Shown in pieces: positions 9,130-16,453 of a stretch of 34,072 bases of DNA. Position numbers and translations under genes: made by a program. Positions within the stretch are counted from its first letter, which is position 1. Each line of letters begins with the position of its first letter. The notes beneath the pieces are model-generated. The model was not told the DNA's origin, made no database searches, and saw only the letters and a program-made list of their open reading frames with translations. Origin of the DNA: an uncultured Psychrobacter sp. (GTDB lineage Bacteria; Pseudomonadota; Gammaproteobacteria; Pseudomonadales; Moraxellaceae); assembly GCA_947495055.1 (NCBI GenBank), contig CANLXO010000019.1, positions 1 to 34,072 on the forward strand, in the 5' to 3' direction.

Positions 9130-10302
9130 ATGCAAAATCTAAAACCATGCTTGACTGCCATCCTCTTAGCGTGGGGCAGCCTATATGCGCCAATAAGTTT
9201 TGCAGATGATGTGGCTACTAATCAGGCAGGGGCCACAGAATCATCGGCAAACCTGCAAAACCGTAGTGTTGAAGAACTAGTAGCCATCGCTAAAGCGGGC
9301 GAGTCAAACGAAGCCATCAATGATGCGGTACTGGGTAATGATGCGATTAGTGGCACCGTTTTAGGTAATGAAGCTTTAGGTAACGAGGCTATCGCGCCCA
9401 GTGCTAATAACGATGCTGGCGCAAATCTGCCTGCGCCGACGCCTATTCAATCAAATGCGCAAAGTGTCGATGCTGATAAGCTAATACTGAACAACCCAGT
9501 CGTTGACCAGGCTAATATCCTAAACCCACAAGAGAAGCTACGCCTAGAGGCGCAACTGCGTAATATCTATCAACAAGGCTACGCGCAAGCCGCTGTCGTC
9601 ATTGTACCGACAACTAACGGTCTGCCTATATTTGACTATGCTCTGCAAGTCGCTGAAAAATGGCAGTTGGGTAATGAGACTATCGATGACGGCTTACTGA
9701 TCGTTGTCGCGGTCAATGATAGAGATATGTATATCTTGACAGGTTACGGGTTAGAGGGTGTATTACCAGATTCAGCAGTCAATCGCATTATTCGCGAGGA
9801 TATAGCGCCGCTATTTAAGCAAAATGATTATGCAGGCGGACTGCTGGCAGGTATCGGTGCGCTTGAGACTCGCCTAACTGCCGATCCTGAGGTGCTGGCA
9901 CGCGCTGATGCGCAAGCCGAATCTCGCAGCGCACAACAAAGCTCGGAGGAGAGTCCGTCCTCGGTATTCTTGTTTGTGATGGCTATGGTGTTTGGTAGCT
10001 TTATCACTAGTATTTTTGGACGCGTCTTTGGCTCTATCTTGACCGCTGGCGGCTTCTTTGCAGGCTCTTTGGCGCTCGGTGGTGGGTTCTTTATGACCCT
10101 TATCATGGCAGTGTTTTTGTGGATGTTCCTCATCTCGCGCGGCTCAGGCGGCGGCAAAGGCGGGCGCGGTGGCGGCGGTGGCCTGATATTTTTACCTGGA
10201 CTTGGCGGCGGCGGTGGCTTCGGTGGCGGCGGTTTTGGTAGTGGTGGCTTTGGCGGTGGTGGCGGCGGCTTCGGCGGTGGCGGTGCTGGCGGCTCATGGT
10301 AG
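9130..10302 (+). CDS. secreted/membrane TPM-domain protein (YgcG-like)
   Basis: About 390 aa. A Sec signal peptide ends near SFA-DD (about residue 25). A linker with Asn/Glu/Ala repeats (LGNEA/LGNDA) follows. The TPM (Psb32/YgcG) domain covers about 120-255: VVDQANILNPQEK, then a central WQLGNETIDDGLLIVVA and the YGLEGVLPD motif. Two transmembrane segments (about 280-340) and a Gly-rich tail with dozens of glycines and a terminal GGSW complete the protein, as in other YgcG proteins. I chose the ATG at 9130 because it starts the signal peptide directly; an upstream TTG at 9100 would add ten residues. The Shine-Dalgarno is weak. It sits between lemA and a second TPM gene and is probably co-transcribed with both. 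Confidence 0.9.
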   Translation: MQNLKPCLTAILLAWGSLYAPISFADDVATNQAGATESSANLQNRSVEELVAIAKAGESNEAINDAVLGNDAISGTVLGNEALGNEAIAPSANNDAGANLPAPTPIQSNAQSVDADKLILNNPVVDQANILNPQEKLRLEAQLRNIYQQGYAQAAVVIVPTTNGLPIFDYALQVAEKWQLGNETIDDGLLIVVAVNDRDMYILTGYGLEGVLPDSAVNRIIREDIAPLFKQNDYAGGLLAGIGALETRLTADPEVLARADAQAESRSAQQSSEESPSSVFLFVMAMVFGSFITSIFGRVFGSILTAGGFFAGSLALGGGFFMTLIMAVFLWMFLISRGSGGGKGGRGGGGGLIFLPGLGGGGGFGGGGFGSGGFGGGGGGFGGGGAGGSW

Positions 10303-10432
10303 AGTGAGTGCGACTTTAAACAATAAAATACTTCTTTAAAAGTCGTTATGCTCAAAAATGACACATTTAGAGTTAGCGGCTTTAAAGATAATCGGGCATA
10401 TTAGATAATTGCCTATTTGAGGAAATATTATA

Positions 10433-10957
10433 ATGGTACAACATACCCCGCCGCAGCCAAGCCTTGCTCGTCTTTGGCGTCAAGCTATCTTTGTTCCTAT
10501 GCTCCATAGCAGATGGCTCACAGCAGATGCCAAAGCGCGCTTAACAGCTAAGGTTACCGAAGCGGAGCTTGGGCATCGCGGAGAAGTGTTCCTGGTTGTT
10601 GAAAATCATTTACCTATCCAAGAGGCTTACCGTATCAATTCTCGCGTGCGGGCTGTTGACTTGTTCAGCGAGTATAGGGTATGGGATACCGAAGAGAACA
10701 CAGGCGTTTTAGTCTATGTCAATATATGCGAGCATAGCTTAGATATCGTCGCCGATCGCGGCATCAGCGCCCATGTCAGTCCAACCGTGTGGCGCGCTAT
10801 GTGTGATAAGGCGCTAGCTGGTATCGCCAATCAAAAGATGGAAGCGAGCTTGATTGAGCTATTAGATGAGATCGGACAGCTATTACGTCAATACTATCAT
10901 CTCGAAGACGATCCTGAAGGCAATGAGCTGTCCGACACTGTAGTGTTTTTAAAATAA
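10433..10957 (+). CDS. TPM-domain protein, soluble (174 aa)
   Basis: A second TPM-type protein with no signal peptide or Gly-rich tail. The N-terminus (PSLARLWRQAIF) is basic/amphipathic. The domain runs from about 22 to 165, with GHRGEVFLVVENHLP, LFSEYRVWDTEENTGVLVYVN and DIVADRGISAHVS, the last being the DRGI-type motif of this subfamily. Such short TPM proteins often follow lemA and ygcG in Proteobacteria. A clear ribosome site (TGAGGAAAT) stands about 8 nt before the ATG. It lies 130 bp after the YgcG-like gene with no terminator seen, so an operon is likely. Molecular function is unknown. It probably acts on the cytoplasmic side or at the membrane surface. Confidence 0.85.
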   Translation: MVQHTPPQPSLARLWRQAIFVPMLHSRWLTADAKARLTAKVTEAELGHRGEVFLVVENHLPIQEAYRINSRVRAVDLFSEYRVWDTEENTGVLVYVNICEHSLDIVADRGISAHVSPTVWRAMCDKALAGIANQKMEASLIELLDEIGQLLRQYYHLEDDPEGNELSDTVVFLK

Positions 10958-10982
10958 AGTTTTTAGCGTTGATATAGTAAGT

Positions 10983-11774
10983 CTAAGAGTGCTCAACAAA
11001 ATCCTTTAAGAGTATAGGCAATACCTCTCCCGCTTTTGCTGCAAGCGTAATATCGACTACCGTGTTCGGTGTTGGGTTTGGGTTGATTTCTATGAGTTTA
11101 GCGCCGTTTTGTTTGGCCAGCTTTGCTAGTCCCGCAGCGGGATAGACAAGGCTTGAGGTGCCGATACTCATAAATACCTCACAGCTTGCGGCTGCCTGTT
11201 CTGCTATTTGCCACGCCTCTACAGGTAAGGCTTCACCAAACCAAACAATATCAGGTCTGATGTAACCTGCGCAGTGCGGGCAGGTGATTAGCTCATCGTT
11301 AGCATATTGATTCTCTTTATTTATACCTTCTATCTTATAAGGCTTATCACACTGATGACAGCGATTGCGCCATAGATGTCCGTGCAAATGCGTCACCTGA
11401 GCGCCTGCTTGTTCATGTAAATCATCGACGTTTTGAGTGATGATTGTAATGTGCTGATGACTTTGTTTAACGCTTTGCTGCCACTGCGCCAAGACTAAAT
11501 GCGCAGGATTAGGCGCTTTATCCTGTACCAGTTGTCGACGCCATTGATACCATGACCAAACCATTTTTGGATCACGATCAAAGGCAATAGGGCTGGCCAA
11601 ATCCTCAGCGCGATAATTCTCCCACAAGCCTGTCTGCTTATCTCGAAAGGTGGGGATACCGCTTTCAGCTGAGATACCTGCGCCCGTTAAGATACAAATA
11701 CGCTCAGCTGATGTTAATAATTTAGCCGCGTGCTGTTGTTGGGCTACTAACTGCGTTGATAATTCTGCTACCAT
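10983..11774 (-). CDS. Sir2 family NAD-dependent deacylase (class III, CobB-like)
   Basis: A 263-aa sirtuin that removes acyl groups from lysines, using NAD+. The NAD-binding loop GAGISAESGIPTFR (31-44), TQNVDDLHEQAG (113-124), catalytic His131 in HLHGHLW, and a zinc site Cys139/Cys142/Cys165/Cys168 (CHQC, CPHC) are all present. Tyr76 and Arg79 in WYQWRR match the Tyr-x-x-Arg pair that marks class III sirtuins (CobB/SIRT5 group), which prefer succinyl or malonyl lysine in addition to acetyl. No N-terminal extension. It starts 20 bp from the divergent small membrane protein gene, so the promoters overlap. It converges with the TPM gene across only 25 bp. Confidence 0.93.
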   Translation of the reverse strand: MVAELSTQLVAQQQHAAKLLTSAERICILTGAGISAESGIPTFRDKQTGLWENYRAEDLASPIAFDRDPKMVWSWYQWRRQLVQDKAPNPAHLVLAQWQQSVKQSHQHITIITQNVDDLHEQAGAQVTHLHGHLWRNRCHQCDKPYKIEGINKENQYANDELITCPHCAGYIRPDIVWFGEALPVEAWQIAEQAAASCEVFMSIGTSSLVYPAAGLAKLAKQNGAKLIEINPNPTPNTVVDITLAAKAGEVLPILLKDFVEHS

Positions 11775-11794
11775 AACCTAACCCTCAATAATGG

Positions 11795-12187
11795 ATGACT
11801 GTGTTTATGATAGACGGAATATGGTGGCTTGTCATACTGCTAAGCGTAGCCATTGGGCTGTGGCTGTTTGCCAAGTCGCGCGGTGCAAAAAAGGGCGAGG
11901 GGCTTTATCAAAAATCGGCTCGCGGGCAAGCAAAAAAACAAAAGATACCTATTAATGATAGCTTGCAAAAAACCGCCTTATTATTAAAGCAGTACTTCCC
12001 AGATTATGTGGTTAAGCAAAAAGCCAATCATTTGCTCGTGAGTAAGCAAGATAAAAAAATTGCGATGATTACTATTGATAAAAAACTCGCTATGGGTCAA
12101 CGCCGTTTGGGCGAGGTGCCAGTAATTAACTATCACCGCGTCCCAAGCCGTGATCAGCTAGCTGCTAACTTGCAGGATGCGCAGTAG
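11795..12187 (+). CDS. small membrane-anchored protein of unknown function
   Basis: A 130-aa protein I do not recognise. One N-terminal transmembrane helix (about 8-26, WWLVILLSVAIGLWLF) is followed by a strongly basic segment (27-50) and then a small alpha/beta domain (about 52-125) with LLKQYFPDYVVKQKANHLLVSKQDKKIAMITIDK. The Lys/Arg-rich charge after the helix predicts the domain is cytoplasmic. The alternation of charged strands and the K-x-D-K-K-I-A-M turn are reminiscent of nuclease-fold accessory domains, but I see no complete catalytic motif. The start could instead be the ATG at 11807; neither has a good Shine-Dalgarno. It is divergent from the sirtuin. Confidence 0.6.
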   Translation: MTVFMIDGIWWLVILLSVAIGLWLFAKSRGAKKGEGLYQKSARGQAKKQKIPINDSLQKTALLLKQYFPDYVVKQKANHLLVSKQDKKIAMITIDKKLAMGQRRLGEVPVINYHRVPSRDQLAANLQDAQ

Positions 12188-12334
12188 TTTTGCGTAAGCT
12201 TGAAGTGGTTCGATAGAGTGCTGTTAGCAGTATTCTGTAGGTACTACTAAATTATATTAGAAACATAATAGGGTTTGAGTAGCAGGTAATGCAAAAAGAG
12301 GGTAGTACAGAGCAAGAGAGAGTAATGCAATAAA

Positions 12335-12411
12335 TGGTGCGCTCGACAGGGATCGAACCTGTGACCCTCGGCTTCGGAGGCCGATACTCTATCCAACTGA
12401 GCTACGAGCGC
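12335..12411 (-). tRNA. tRNA-Arg (anticodon CCG)
   Basis: The reverse strand reads GCGCTCG (5' acceptor arm) through to CGAGCGC then ACCA, with the CCA encoded. The D-loop (AGCTCAGTTGGATAGAG), anticodon stem ATCGGC/GCCGAG with loop CTCCGAA, and T-arm GGTTCGATCC are all standard. The loop gives anticodon CCG, which reads CGG. Total length is 77 nt with CCA. Confidence 0.97.
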
Positions 12412-12715
12412 TTAGTATTTACGTACGGCGACATAAATTTAAGACCGCTTAGTCTAGCAAATAAAGCGGCTAAAACCAATAAGCGATGCAGGCTATCCTC
12501 ATTATTTACGAAAAAACAGTCAAGTCAACAATCAGGCATGGCAATCTACCACCCTTTTCCCTTATAATGTTAGGGACAACGAATTTGATCCATATTCACC
12601 GATTACAATTGTGTCAAAGCATGCAAAGATTATTTATTTTGATACCGGTACGCTGGCTGTCAGATAATTTTTTTGCCTATTTGCCATTTGTATATGTAAT
12701 AAGAGAACGTGACGA
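12412..12715. other. spacer between tRNA-Arg and cytochrome c5 gene
   Basis: About 300 bp with no gene. It must hold the leftward tRNA promoter and the rightward cytochrome promoter, but I could not pick out a convincing -35/-10 pair for either. No hairpins or repeats stand out. Confidence 0.4.
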
Positions 12716-13384
12716 ATGAGAAAAGTAGTGATGTTATCGGCAGCTGCCATTCTAGGGATTGCTAGTATCGCGGTGAGCCAAGCTGAAGAAGTTGTAGATA
12801 CAACGACGGTCTCTGAGGTAGTAGAGGCCCAAGAAGTCGTTGAAAACGCGCCGCAGGTGCTCGGTGATGACGTACAAGCTGCTGCTGATACGACGGATGC
12901 TGCGCCTGTTGATGAGACGGCAGTAGTAGCGGGTGAAGACGCAGAAGCAGGCGAGGCGGTAACCGTGCAAGCGGCACCTGCTGAAGAAGAGCCTATTCCA
13001 GAAGATACCCCGCAAGTTCAAAAGCTGGTTGCGCTTTACCCCAATCTGGTTGCTCGTATTCAGCCTGTAGGGCGCGTCTGTTTTGAAGAAGGCGAGATCT
13101 GTGATGTAACCGTCAGAGCTGCTAGCGCTTCTGCTGATGGTGGTCCACGTGACGGTGCTGCAGTATACAATGCGGTGTGCCAGACTTGCCACGCTTCAGG
13201 CCTACTTGGCTCGCCAATGCTAGGGGACGCGGGCGCTTGGGGTCCACGTATCGCTAAAGGCGCAGATACGCTATATACCCATGCGATTCAAGGTTTTAAT
13301 GCCATGCCAGCTAAAGGTGGTGCTGATATTCCTGATGAAGAGGTTCAAAACGCGGTCGACTATATGATTGCTGAGGCCAGCTAA
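12716..13384 (+). CDS. cytochrome c5 family protein, periplasmic
   Basis: A 222-aa monohaem cytochrome c that shuttles electrons in the periplasm. A Sec signal peptide is cut after SQA (23). An acidic Ala/Glu/Val/Thr-rich linker (24-100) follows, then a segment with CFEEGEIC (122-129), then the c5 domain (142-222): haem site CQTCH (155-159), RIAKGADTLYTHAIQGFNAMP with Met197 as the likely axial ligand. Cytochrome c5 typically carries a C-terminal Cys pair (GGCxDC) after the Met ligand. Here the site reads GGADIPDEE and the pair is absent. The linker makes the protein about twice the length of classical c5 (about 100 aa) and could reach across the periplasm from a membrane partner. The Shine-Dalgarno (AAGAGA) is modest. 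A terminator follows. Confidence 0.9.
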   Translation: MRKVVMLSAAAILGIASIAVSQAEEVVDTTTVSEVVEAQEVVENAPQVLGDDVQAAADTTDAAPVDETAVVAGEDAEAGEAVTVQAAPAEEEPIPEDTPQVQKLVALYPNLVARIQPVGRVCFEEGEICDVTVRAASASADGGPRDGAAVYNAVCQTCHASGLLGSPMLGDAGAWGPRIAKGADTLYTHAIQGFNAMPAKGGADIPDEEVQNAVDYMIAEAS

Positions 13385-13456
13385 GATAGTTTTATTTTTC
13401 CTAAACATCATAGTGAGCACTTAGGTAGCACTAGTTATAAAGTTAATCTTAGAATT

Positions 13457-13494
13457 AAAAGCGTCTATTTCATTAATGAGGTAGGCGCTTTTTT
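13457..13494. terminator. rho-independent terminator after cytochrome c5
   Basis: AAAAGCG..CTATTTCAT and ATGAGGTAGGCGCTTTTTT form a long stem with one or two mismatches around a short TA loop. Its GGCGCTTTTTT end resembles the terminator after queF. Confidence 0.8.
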
Positions 13495-13511
13495 GTAGTC
13501 CTTATTTGCTG

Positions 13512-13543
13512 ATTGATATTATCAATATCGTCCTTGCTATAAT
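13512..13543 (+). promoter_or_regulatory. candidate promoter of the ABC transporter/queF unit with overlapping palindrome
   Basis: A perfect -10, TATAAT (13538-13543), lies 92 bp before the ABC ATPase start. TTGATA (13513-13518) is a -35 candidate, although the 19-nt spacer is long. ATTGATATTATCAAT (13512-13526) is a perfect inverted repeat lying across the -35, so a repressor or activator could bind there. Confidence 0.45.
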
Positions 13544-13634
13544 GTGCGCTTGAAATACACTGCAGGCAGCCTCACTTTAAGAGCTACATTATTTATTATA
13601 ACAATAAATTTTACTATTTATTTAAGAGGTCGTC

Positions 13635-14597
13635 ATGTCAGAGGTACCAGCACTCACCGTTCGAGATTTATCTAAGACTTACGATAATGGATTTTCAGCT
13701 TTAAAAGGTATCGACTTGACCGTACCGCAAGGTGGATTTTTTGCGCTGCTTGGGCCTAATGGTGCTGGTAAATCGACCATGATTGGTATTATCAGCTCGT
13801 TATTTAAGCCAACTACTGGCAGCGTACATATTTTTGGTACAGATTTGCTAGAGAATCCATCCGTTGCCAAGCAATATTTAGGGGTCGTGCCGCAAGAATT
13901 TAACTTCAATATGTTTGAAAAAGTTGAAGATATTCTAATTACTCAAGCAGGTTACTTTGGTATATCAGCTAAAGAAGCTAAGCCGCGAGCCAAGCGCCTA
14001 TTGACCGCTCTTGGATTATGGGACAAGCGCGATAGCAAGTCGCGTGAGCTATCTGGCGGTATGAAGCGCCGATTGATGATTGCGCGCGCGCTGATTCATA
14101 AGCCTAAGCTTTTGATCCTCGATGAGCCAACCGCTGGCGTCGATATCGAGCTGCGCCGCTCTATGTGGGAGTTTATGCAGCAGATTAATGTCGAAGAAAA
14201 CACTACGATTATTCTGACGACGCATTATTTGGAGGAAGCAGAGCAGCTGTGTAAGCGCATCGCTATCTTAGATCATGGTGAGATTCGTATTAATACCGAG
14301 ATGAAGGACTTGCTTGCGCAGTTGTCTGTTGAGACTTTCGTTTTTGATTTGTCAGTACCTGTCGATCACCCTATAAAGCTTACTGATGTCACCGAAGTTG
14401 CACAGCCTGATAGCTTAACCCTTGAGGTGACGCTGACAGAAGGCGAGTCGCTAAACGGCGTCTTTACTCAACTCTCTGATCAGGGTATCACTATCGCCAG
14501 CATGCGTAATAAGTCTAACCGCTTAGAGGAGCTGTTCATGCGCCTAGTAGATCAAAATATCGATAGCAAAGACAGCATGAAGGAGTCAGGGTTGTGA
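13635..14597 (+). CDS. yadG: ABC transporter ATP-binding protein (YadG-like)
   Basis: A 320-aa ATPase of an ABC-2 type exporter. Walker A GPNGAGKST (40-48), Q-loop (VVPQEFNF), signature LSGGMKRR, Walker B LLILDEPTAGVD and the H-loop TTHYLEEAEQ are all intact. Its C-terminal extension (about 235-320) is typical of this subfamily. The stop overlaps the GTG start of the permease by 4 bp (GTGA), so the two genes are translationally coupled. The best match by eye is E. coli YadG, whose substrate is not known. Energises export by the YadH-like permease at the inner membrane. A ribosome site (AAGAGG) precedes the ATG. Confidence 0.92.
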   Translation: MSEVPALTVRDLSKTYDNGFSALKGIDLTVPQGGFFALLGPNGAGKSTMIGIISSLFKPTTGSVHIFGTDLLENPSVAKQYLGVVPQEFNFNMFEKVEDILITQAGYFGISAKEAKPRAKRLLTALGLWDKRDSKSRELSGGMKRRLMIARALIHKPKLLILDEPTAGVDIELRRSMWEFMQQINVEENTTIILTTHYLEEAEQLCKRIAILDHGEIRINTEMKDLLAQLSVETFVFDLSVPVDHPIKLTDVTEVAQPDSLTLEVTLTEGESLNGVFTQLSDQGITIASMRNKSNRLEELFMRLVDQNIDSKDSMKESGL

Positions 14598-15403
14598 ATA
14601 AAAAAATAACGGTAGACCCAAATGAGACCATGTCATGGGGCAAAAAGTGGATTGCTTTTCGCACTATTTTACTTAAAGAGATACGCCGGATTTTGCGTAT
14701 CTGGCCGCAAACGCTGTTGCCACCAGTTATTACTATGACACTGTACTTTATTATCTTTGGTCGTATGATTGGCGATAGAGTGGGTGAGATGGGCGGCGTG
14801 CCTTATATGCAGTTTATTGTACCTGGCCTTATCATGATGGCAGTAATTACTAACAGCTACTCAAACGTGGTCTCTAGTTTTTTTAGTGCTAAGTTCACCG
14901 CTAGTATTGAGGAGTTACTGGTCTCGCCAGTCTCCAAACATGCGATATTAGCAGGTTATGTCAGCGGCGGTATCTTTCGCGGATTAGTCATTGCAATTGT
15001 GGTCTCTATCGTCGCGCTGTTCTTTACGGACTTGGGCGTTGAGCACTTATTTGTCACTATATTCACCGTGCTTGGTACTTCGATATTGTTCTCGCTTGGC
15101 GGTTTTATTAATGCGGTGTTTGCGCGCTCTTTTGATGACATCTCTATTGTGCCAAGTTTCGTTCTCACGCCGTTGACCTTTTTGGGCGGGGTGTTTTATT
15201 CGATGGAAGACTTATCAGAATTTTGGCAAAATGTCTCCTTACTCAACCCAATTGTGTATATGGTAAACTCATTTCGCTATGGTATTTTAGGTTACTCTGA
15301 TGTCAATGTGTTCTATTCGATGGCGGCGATTTTTGCCTTTTGTGTGGTGTTCTATGTGATCTCTTATCGCTTACTAAGTGATGGTTCACGGATTCGGTTG
15401 TAG
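14594..15403 (+). CDS. yadH: ABC-2 type transporter permease (YadH-like)
   Basis: A 269-aa inner-membrane permease with six hydrophobic spans and the ABC-2 signature: LKEIRRILRIWPQTLLPP near the N-terminus and FLGGVFYSMEDL with LLNPIVYMVNSFRYG near the C-terminus. It starts at GTG (14594) inside the stop of the ATPase, with AAGGAG about 10 nt upstream in the preceding gene. It forms a heteromeric exporter with that ATPase (two of each expected). Substrate unknown. queF follows 44 bp later on the same strand. Confidence 0.92.
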   Translation: MNKKITVDPNETMSWGKKWIAFRTILLKEIRRILRIWPQTLLPPVITMTLYFIIFGRMIGDRVGEMGGVPYMQFIVPGLIMMAVITNSYSNVVSSFFSAKFTASIEELLVSPVSKHAILAGYVSGGIFRGLVIAIVVSIVALFFTDLGVEHLFVTIFTVLGTSILFSLGGFINAVFARSFDDISIVPSFVLTPLTFLGGVFYSMEDLSEFWQNVSLLNPIVYMVNSFRYGILGYSDVNVFYSMAAIFAFCVVFYVISYRLLSDGSRIRL

Positions 15404-15447
15404 TTTTATTGGTTTGTAGTTTTAATGTTAAGCGCTAAAGGTCATTT

Positions 15448-16305
15448 ATGAGTATTCACGGTATTTTAGGCGAGCAGACCACTGATTATCCCACTGAGTA
15501 TAGTCCACAGACGCTATATCCCATCGCCCGTAGTATGGGGCGCGCGGCAATTGGCTGGCAGGATGATAAGCTTGCTGTCGGTGTTGACTGGTGGCAGGCG
15601 TTTGAGATGTCATGGCTCAATGTGCAAGGCGTCTCGCAAGTAGCGATAGCGCGCTTTAGTGTCCCTGCAAGCTCGCCGTATATCATTGAGTCAAAGTCAC
15701 TTAAGCTGTATTTAAACAGTATTAATTTTACTGAGTTTGCTAGCTGGCATGAGGTGCAAACTTTGATTGCCAAAGACTTATCCGCCTGCGTACAAGCGGA
15801 CGTACAAGTTGAGCTGTTCGCTCTAGACGGTGAGCCGTCAGAACTCATGATTAGCCAACCTAAGGGCATTTGTATCGATAAGGCTTTGGCTGATAGCACA
15901 GAAAAAGTTGCTTTAACCTTGCATCCTGACGCTTCGTTATTGCGAGGTGACGCGCAAAGAGCAAGCAGTGATAGTAGCGCGCCTGTTAGCTTTTACTCCA
16001 ACCTACTACGCAGTAATTGTCCAGTGACCAATCAGCCCGATTGGGGCACATTGGTGGTTGAGATAAGCAGTGATCTAGCGGTAGATGACGCGGCTATGCT
16101 ACGTTATATTTTAAGCTTTAGACAACACAACGGTTTTCATGAGCAGTGCGTGGAGCAGATATTTGCAGATTTAAGCGAAGTCTATCAGCCAAGCCAGCTT
16201 ATGGTTCGAGCTTGGTACACGCGCCGCGGCGGTATCGATATCAATCCTTGTCGCGTTAGTGATATGAGTTTATTACCTAAACCGAGTCGTCTGATTCGGC
16301 AGTAA
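15448..16305 (+). CDS. queF: NADPH-dependent 7-cyano-7-deazaguanine reductase QueF
   Basis: Reduces preQ0 to preQ1, the last free-base step of queuosine synthesis for tRNA wobble position 34. The 285-aa length marks the long (E. coli-type) two-domain form. The QueF motif ESKSLKLYL (81-89), the catalytic Cys191 in SNCPVTNQPDWG and the downstream FHEQCVEQIF are present; Cys191 forms the thioimide with substrate. The Shine-Dalgarno AAAGG lies 7-8 nt before the ATG. It sits in line with the YadGH exporter genes and probably shares their transcript, but there is no obvious functional link. It ends at a strong terminator. Confidence 0.96.
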   Translation: MSIHGILGEQTTDYPTEYSPQTLYPIARSMGRAAIGWQDDKLAVGVDWWQAFEMSWLNVQGVSQVAIARFSVPASSPYIIESKSLKLYLNSINFTEFASWHEVQTLIAKDLSACVQADVQVELFALDGEPSELMISQPKGICIDKALADSTEKVALTLHPDASLLRGDAQRASSDSSAPVSFYSNLLRSNCPVTNQPDWGTLVVEISSDLAVDDAAMLRYILSFRQHNGFHEQCVEQIFADLSEVYQPSQLMVRAWYTRRGGIDINPCRVSDMSLLPKPSRLIRQ

Positions 16306-16367
16306 AGAGTAGGGTCTATTTAGACAAGTTATTAATAAATCGGTGCTCTGTGATTTAAATGACCCAC

Positions 16368-16417
16368 AAAAAAGCGCCTATCTTACACATTCAAAAATGT
16401 AAGATAGGCGCTTTTTT
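16368..16417. terminator. strong bidirectional terminator between queF and proS
   Basis: Two 20-nt arms (16368-16387 and 16398-16417) are perfectly complementary around a 10-nt loop, with A6 on the left and T6 on the right. It serves both convergent genes. Confidence 0.93.
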
Positions 16418-16453
16418 ATTGACCGATATTGAAGCTTAATTTTAGAGCTTGAC

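Noticed and set aside
9828..10364. Leftward proline-rich ORF of 178 codons
   Set aside because: It is the complement of the Gly-rich tail of the YgcG-like TPM gene (GGC/GGT codons read as Pro); it has no ribosome site and the sense frame has strong family motifs.
12334..12567. Rightward ORF of 77 codons starting MVRSTGIEPVTLGFGG
   Set aside because: It is the antisense reading of the tRNA-Arg gene, a well-known source of spurious predicted proteins.
12752..13192. Leftward 146-codon ORF opposite cytochrome c5
   Set aside because: Antisense shadow of a gene with a clear signal peptide and haem motif.
15486..15899. Leftward 137-codon ORF opposite queF
   Set aside because: Antisense shadow; queF is intact with all catalytic motifs.
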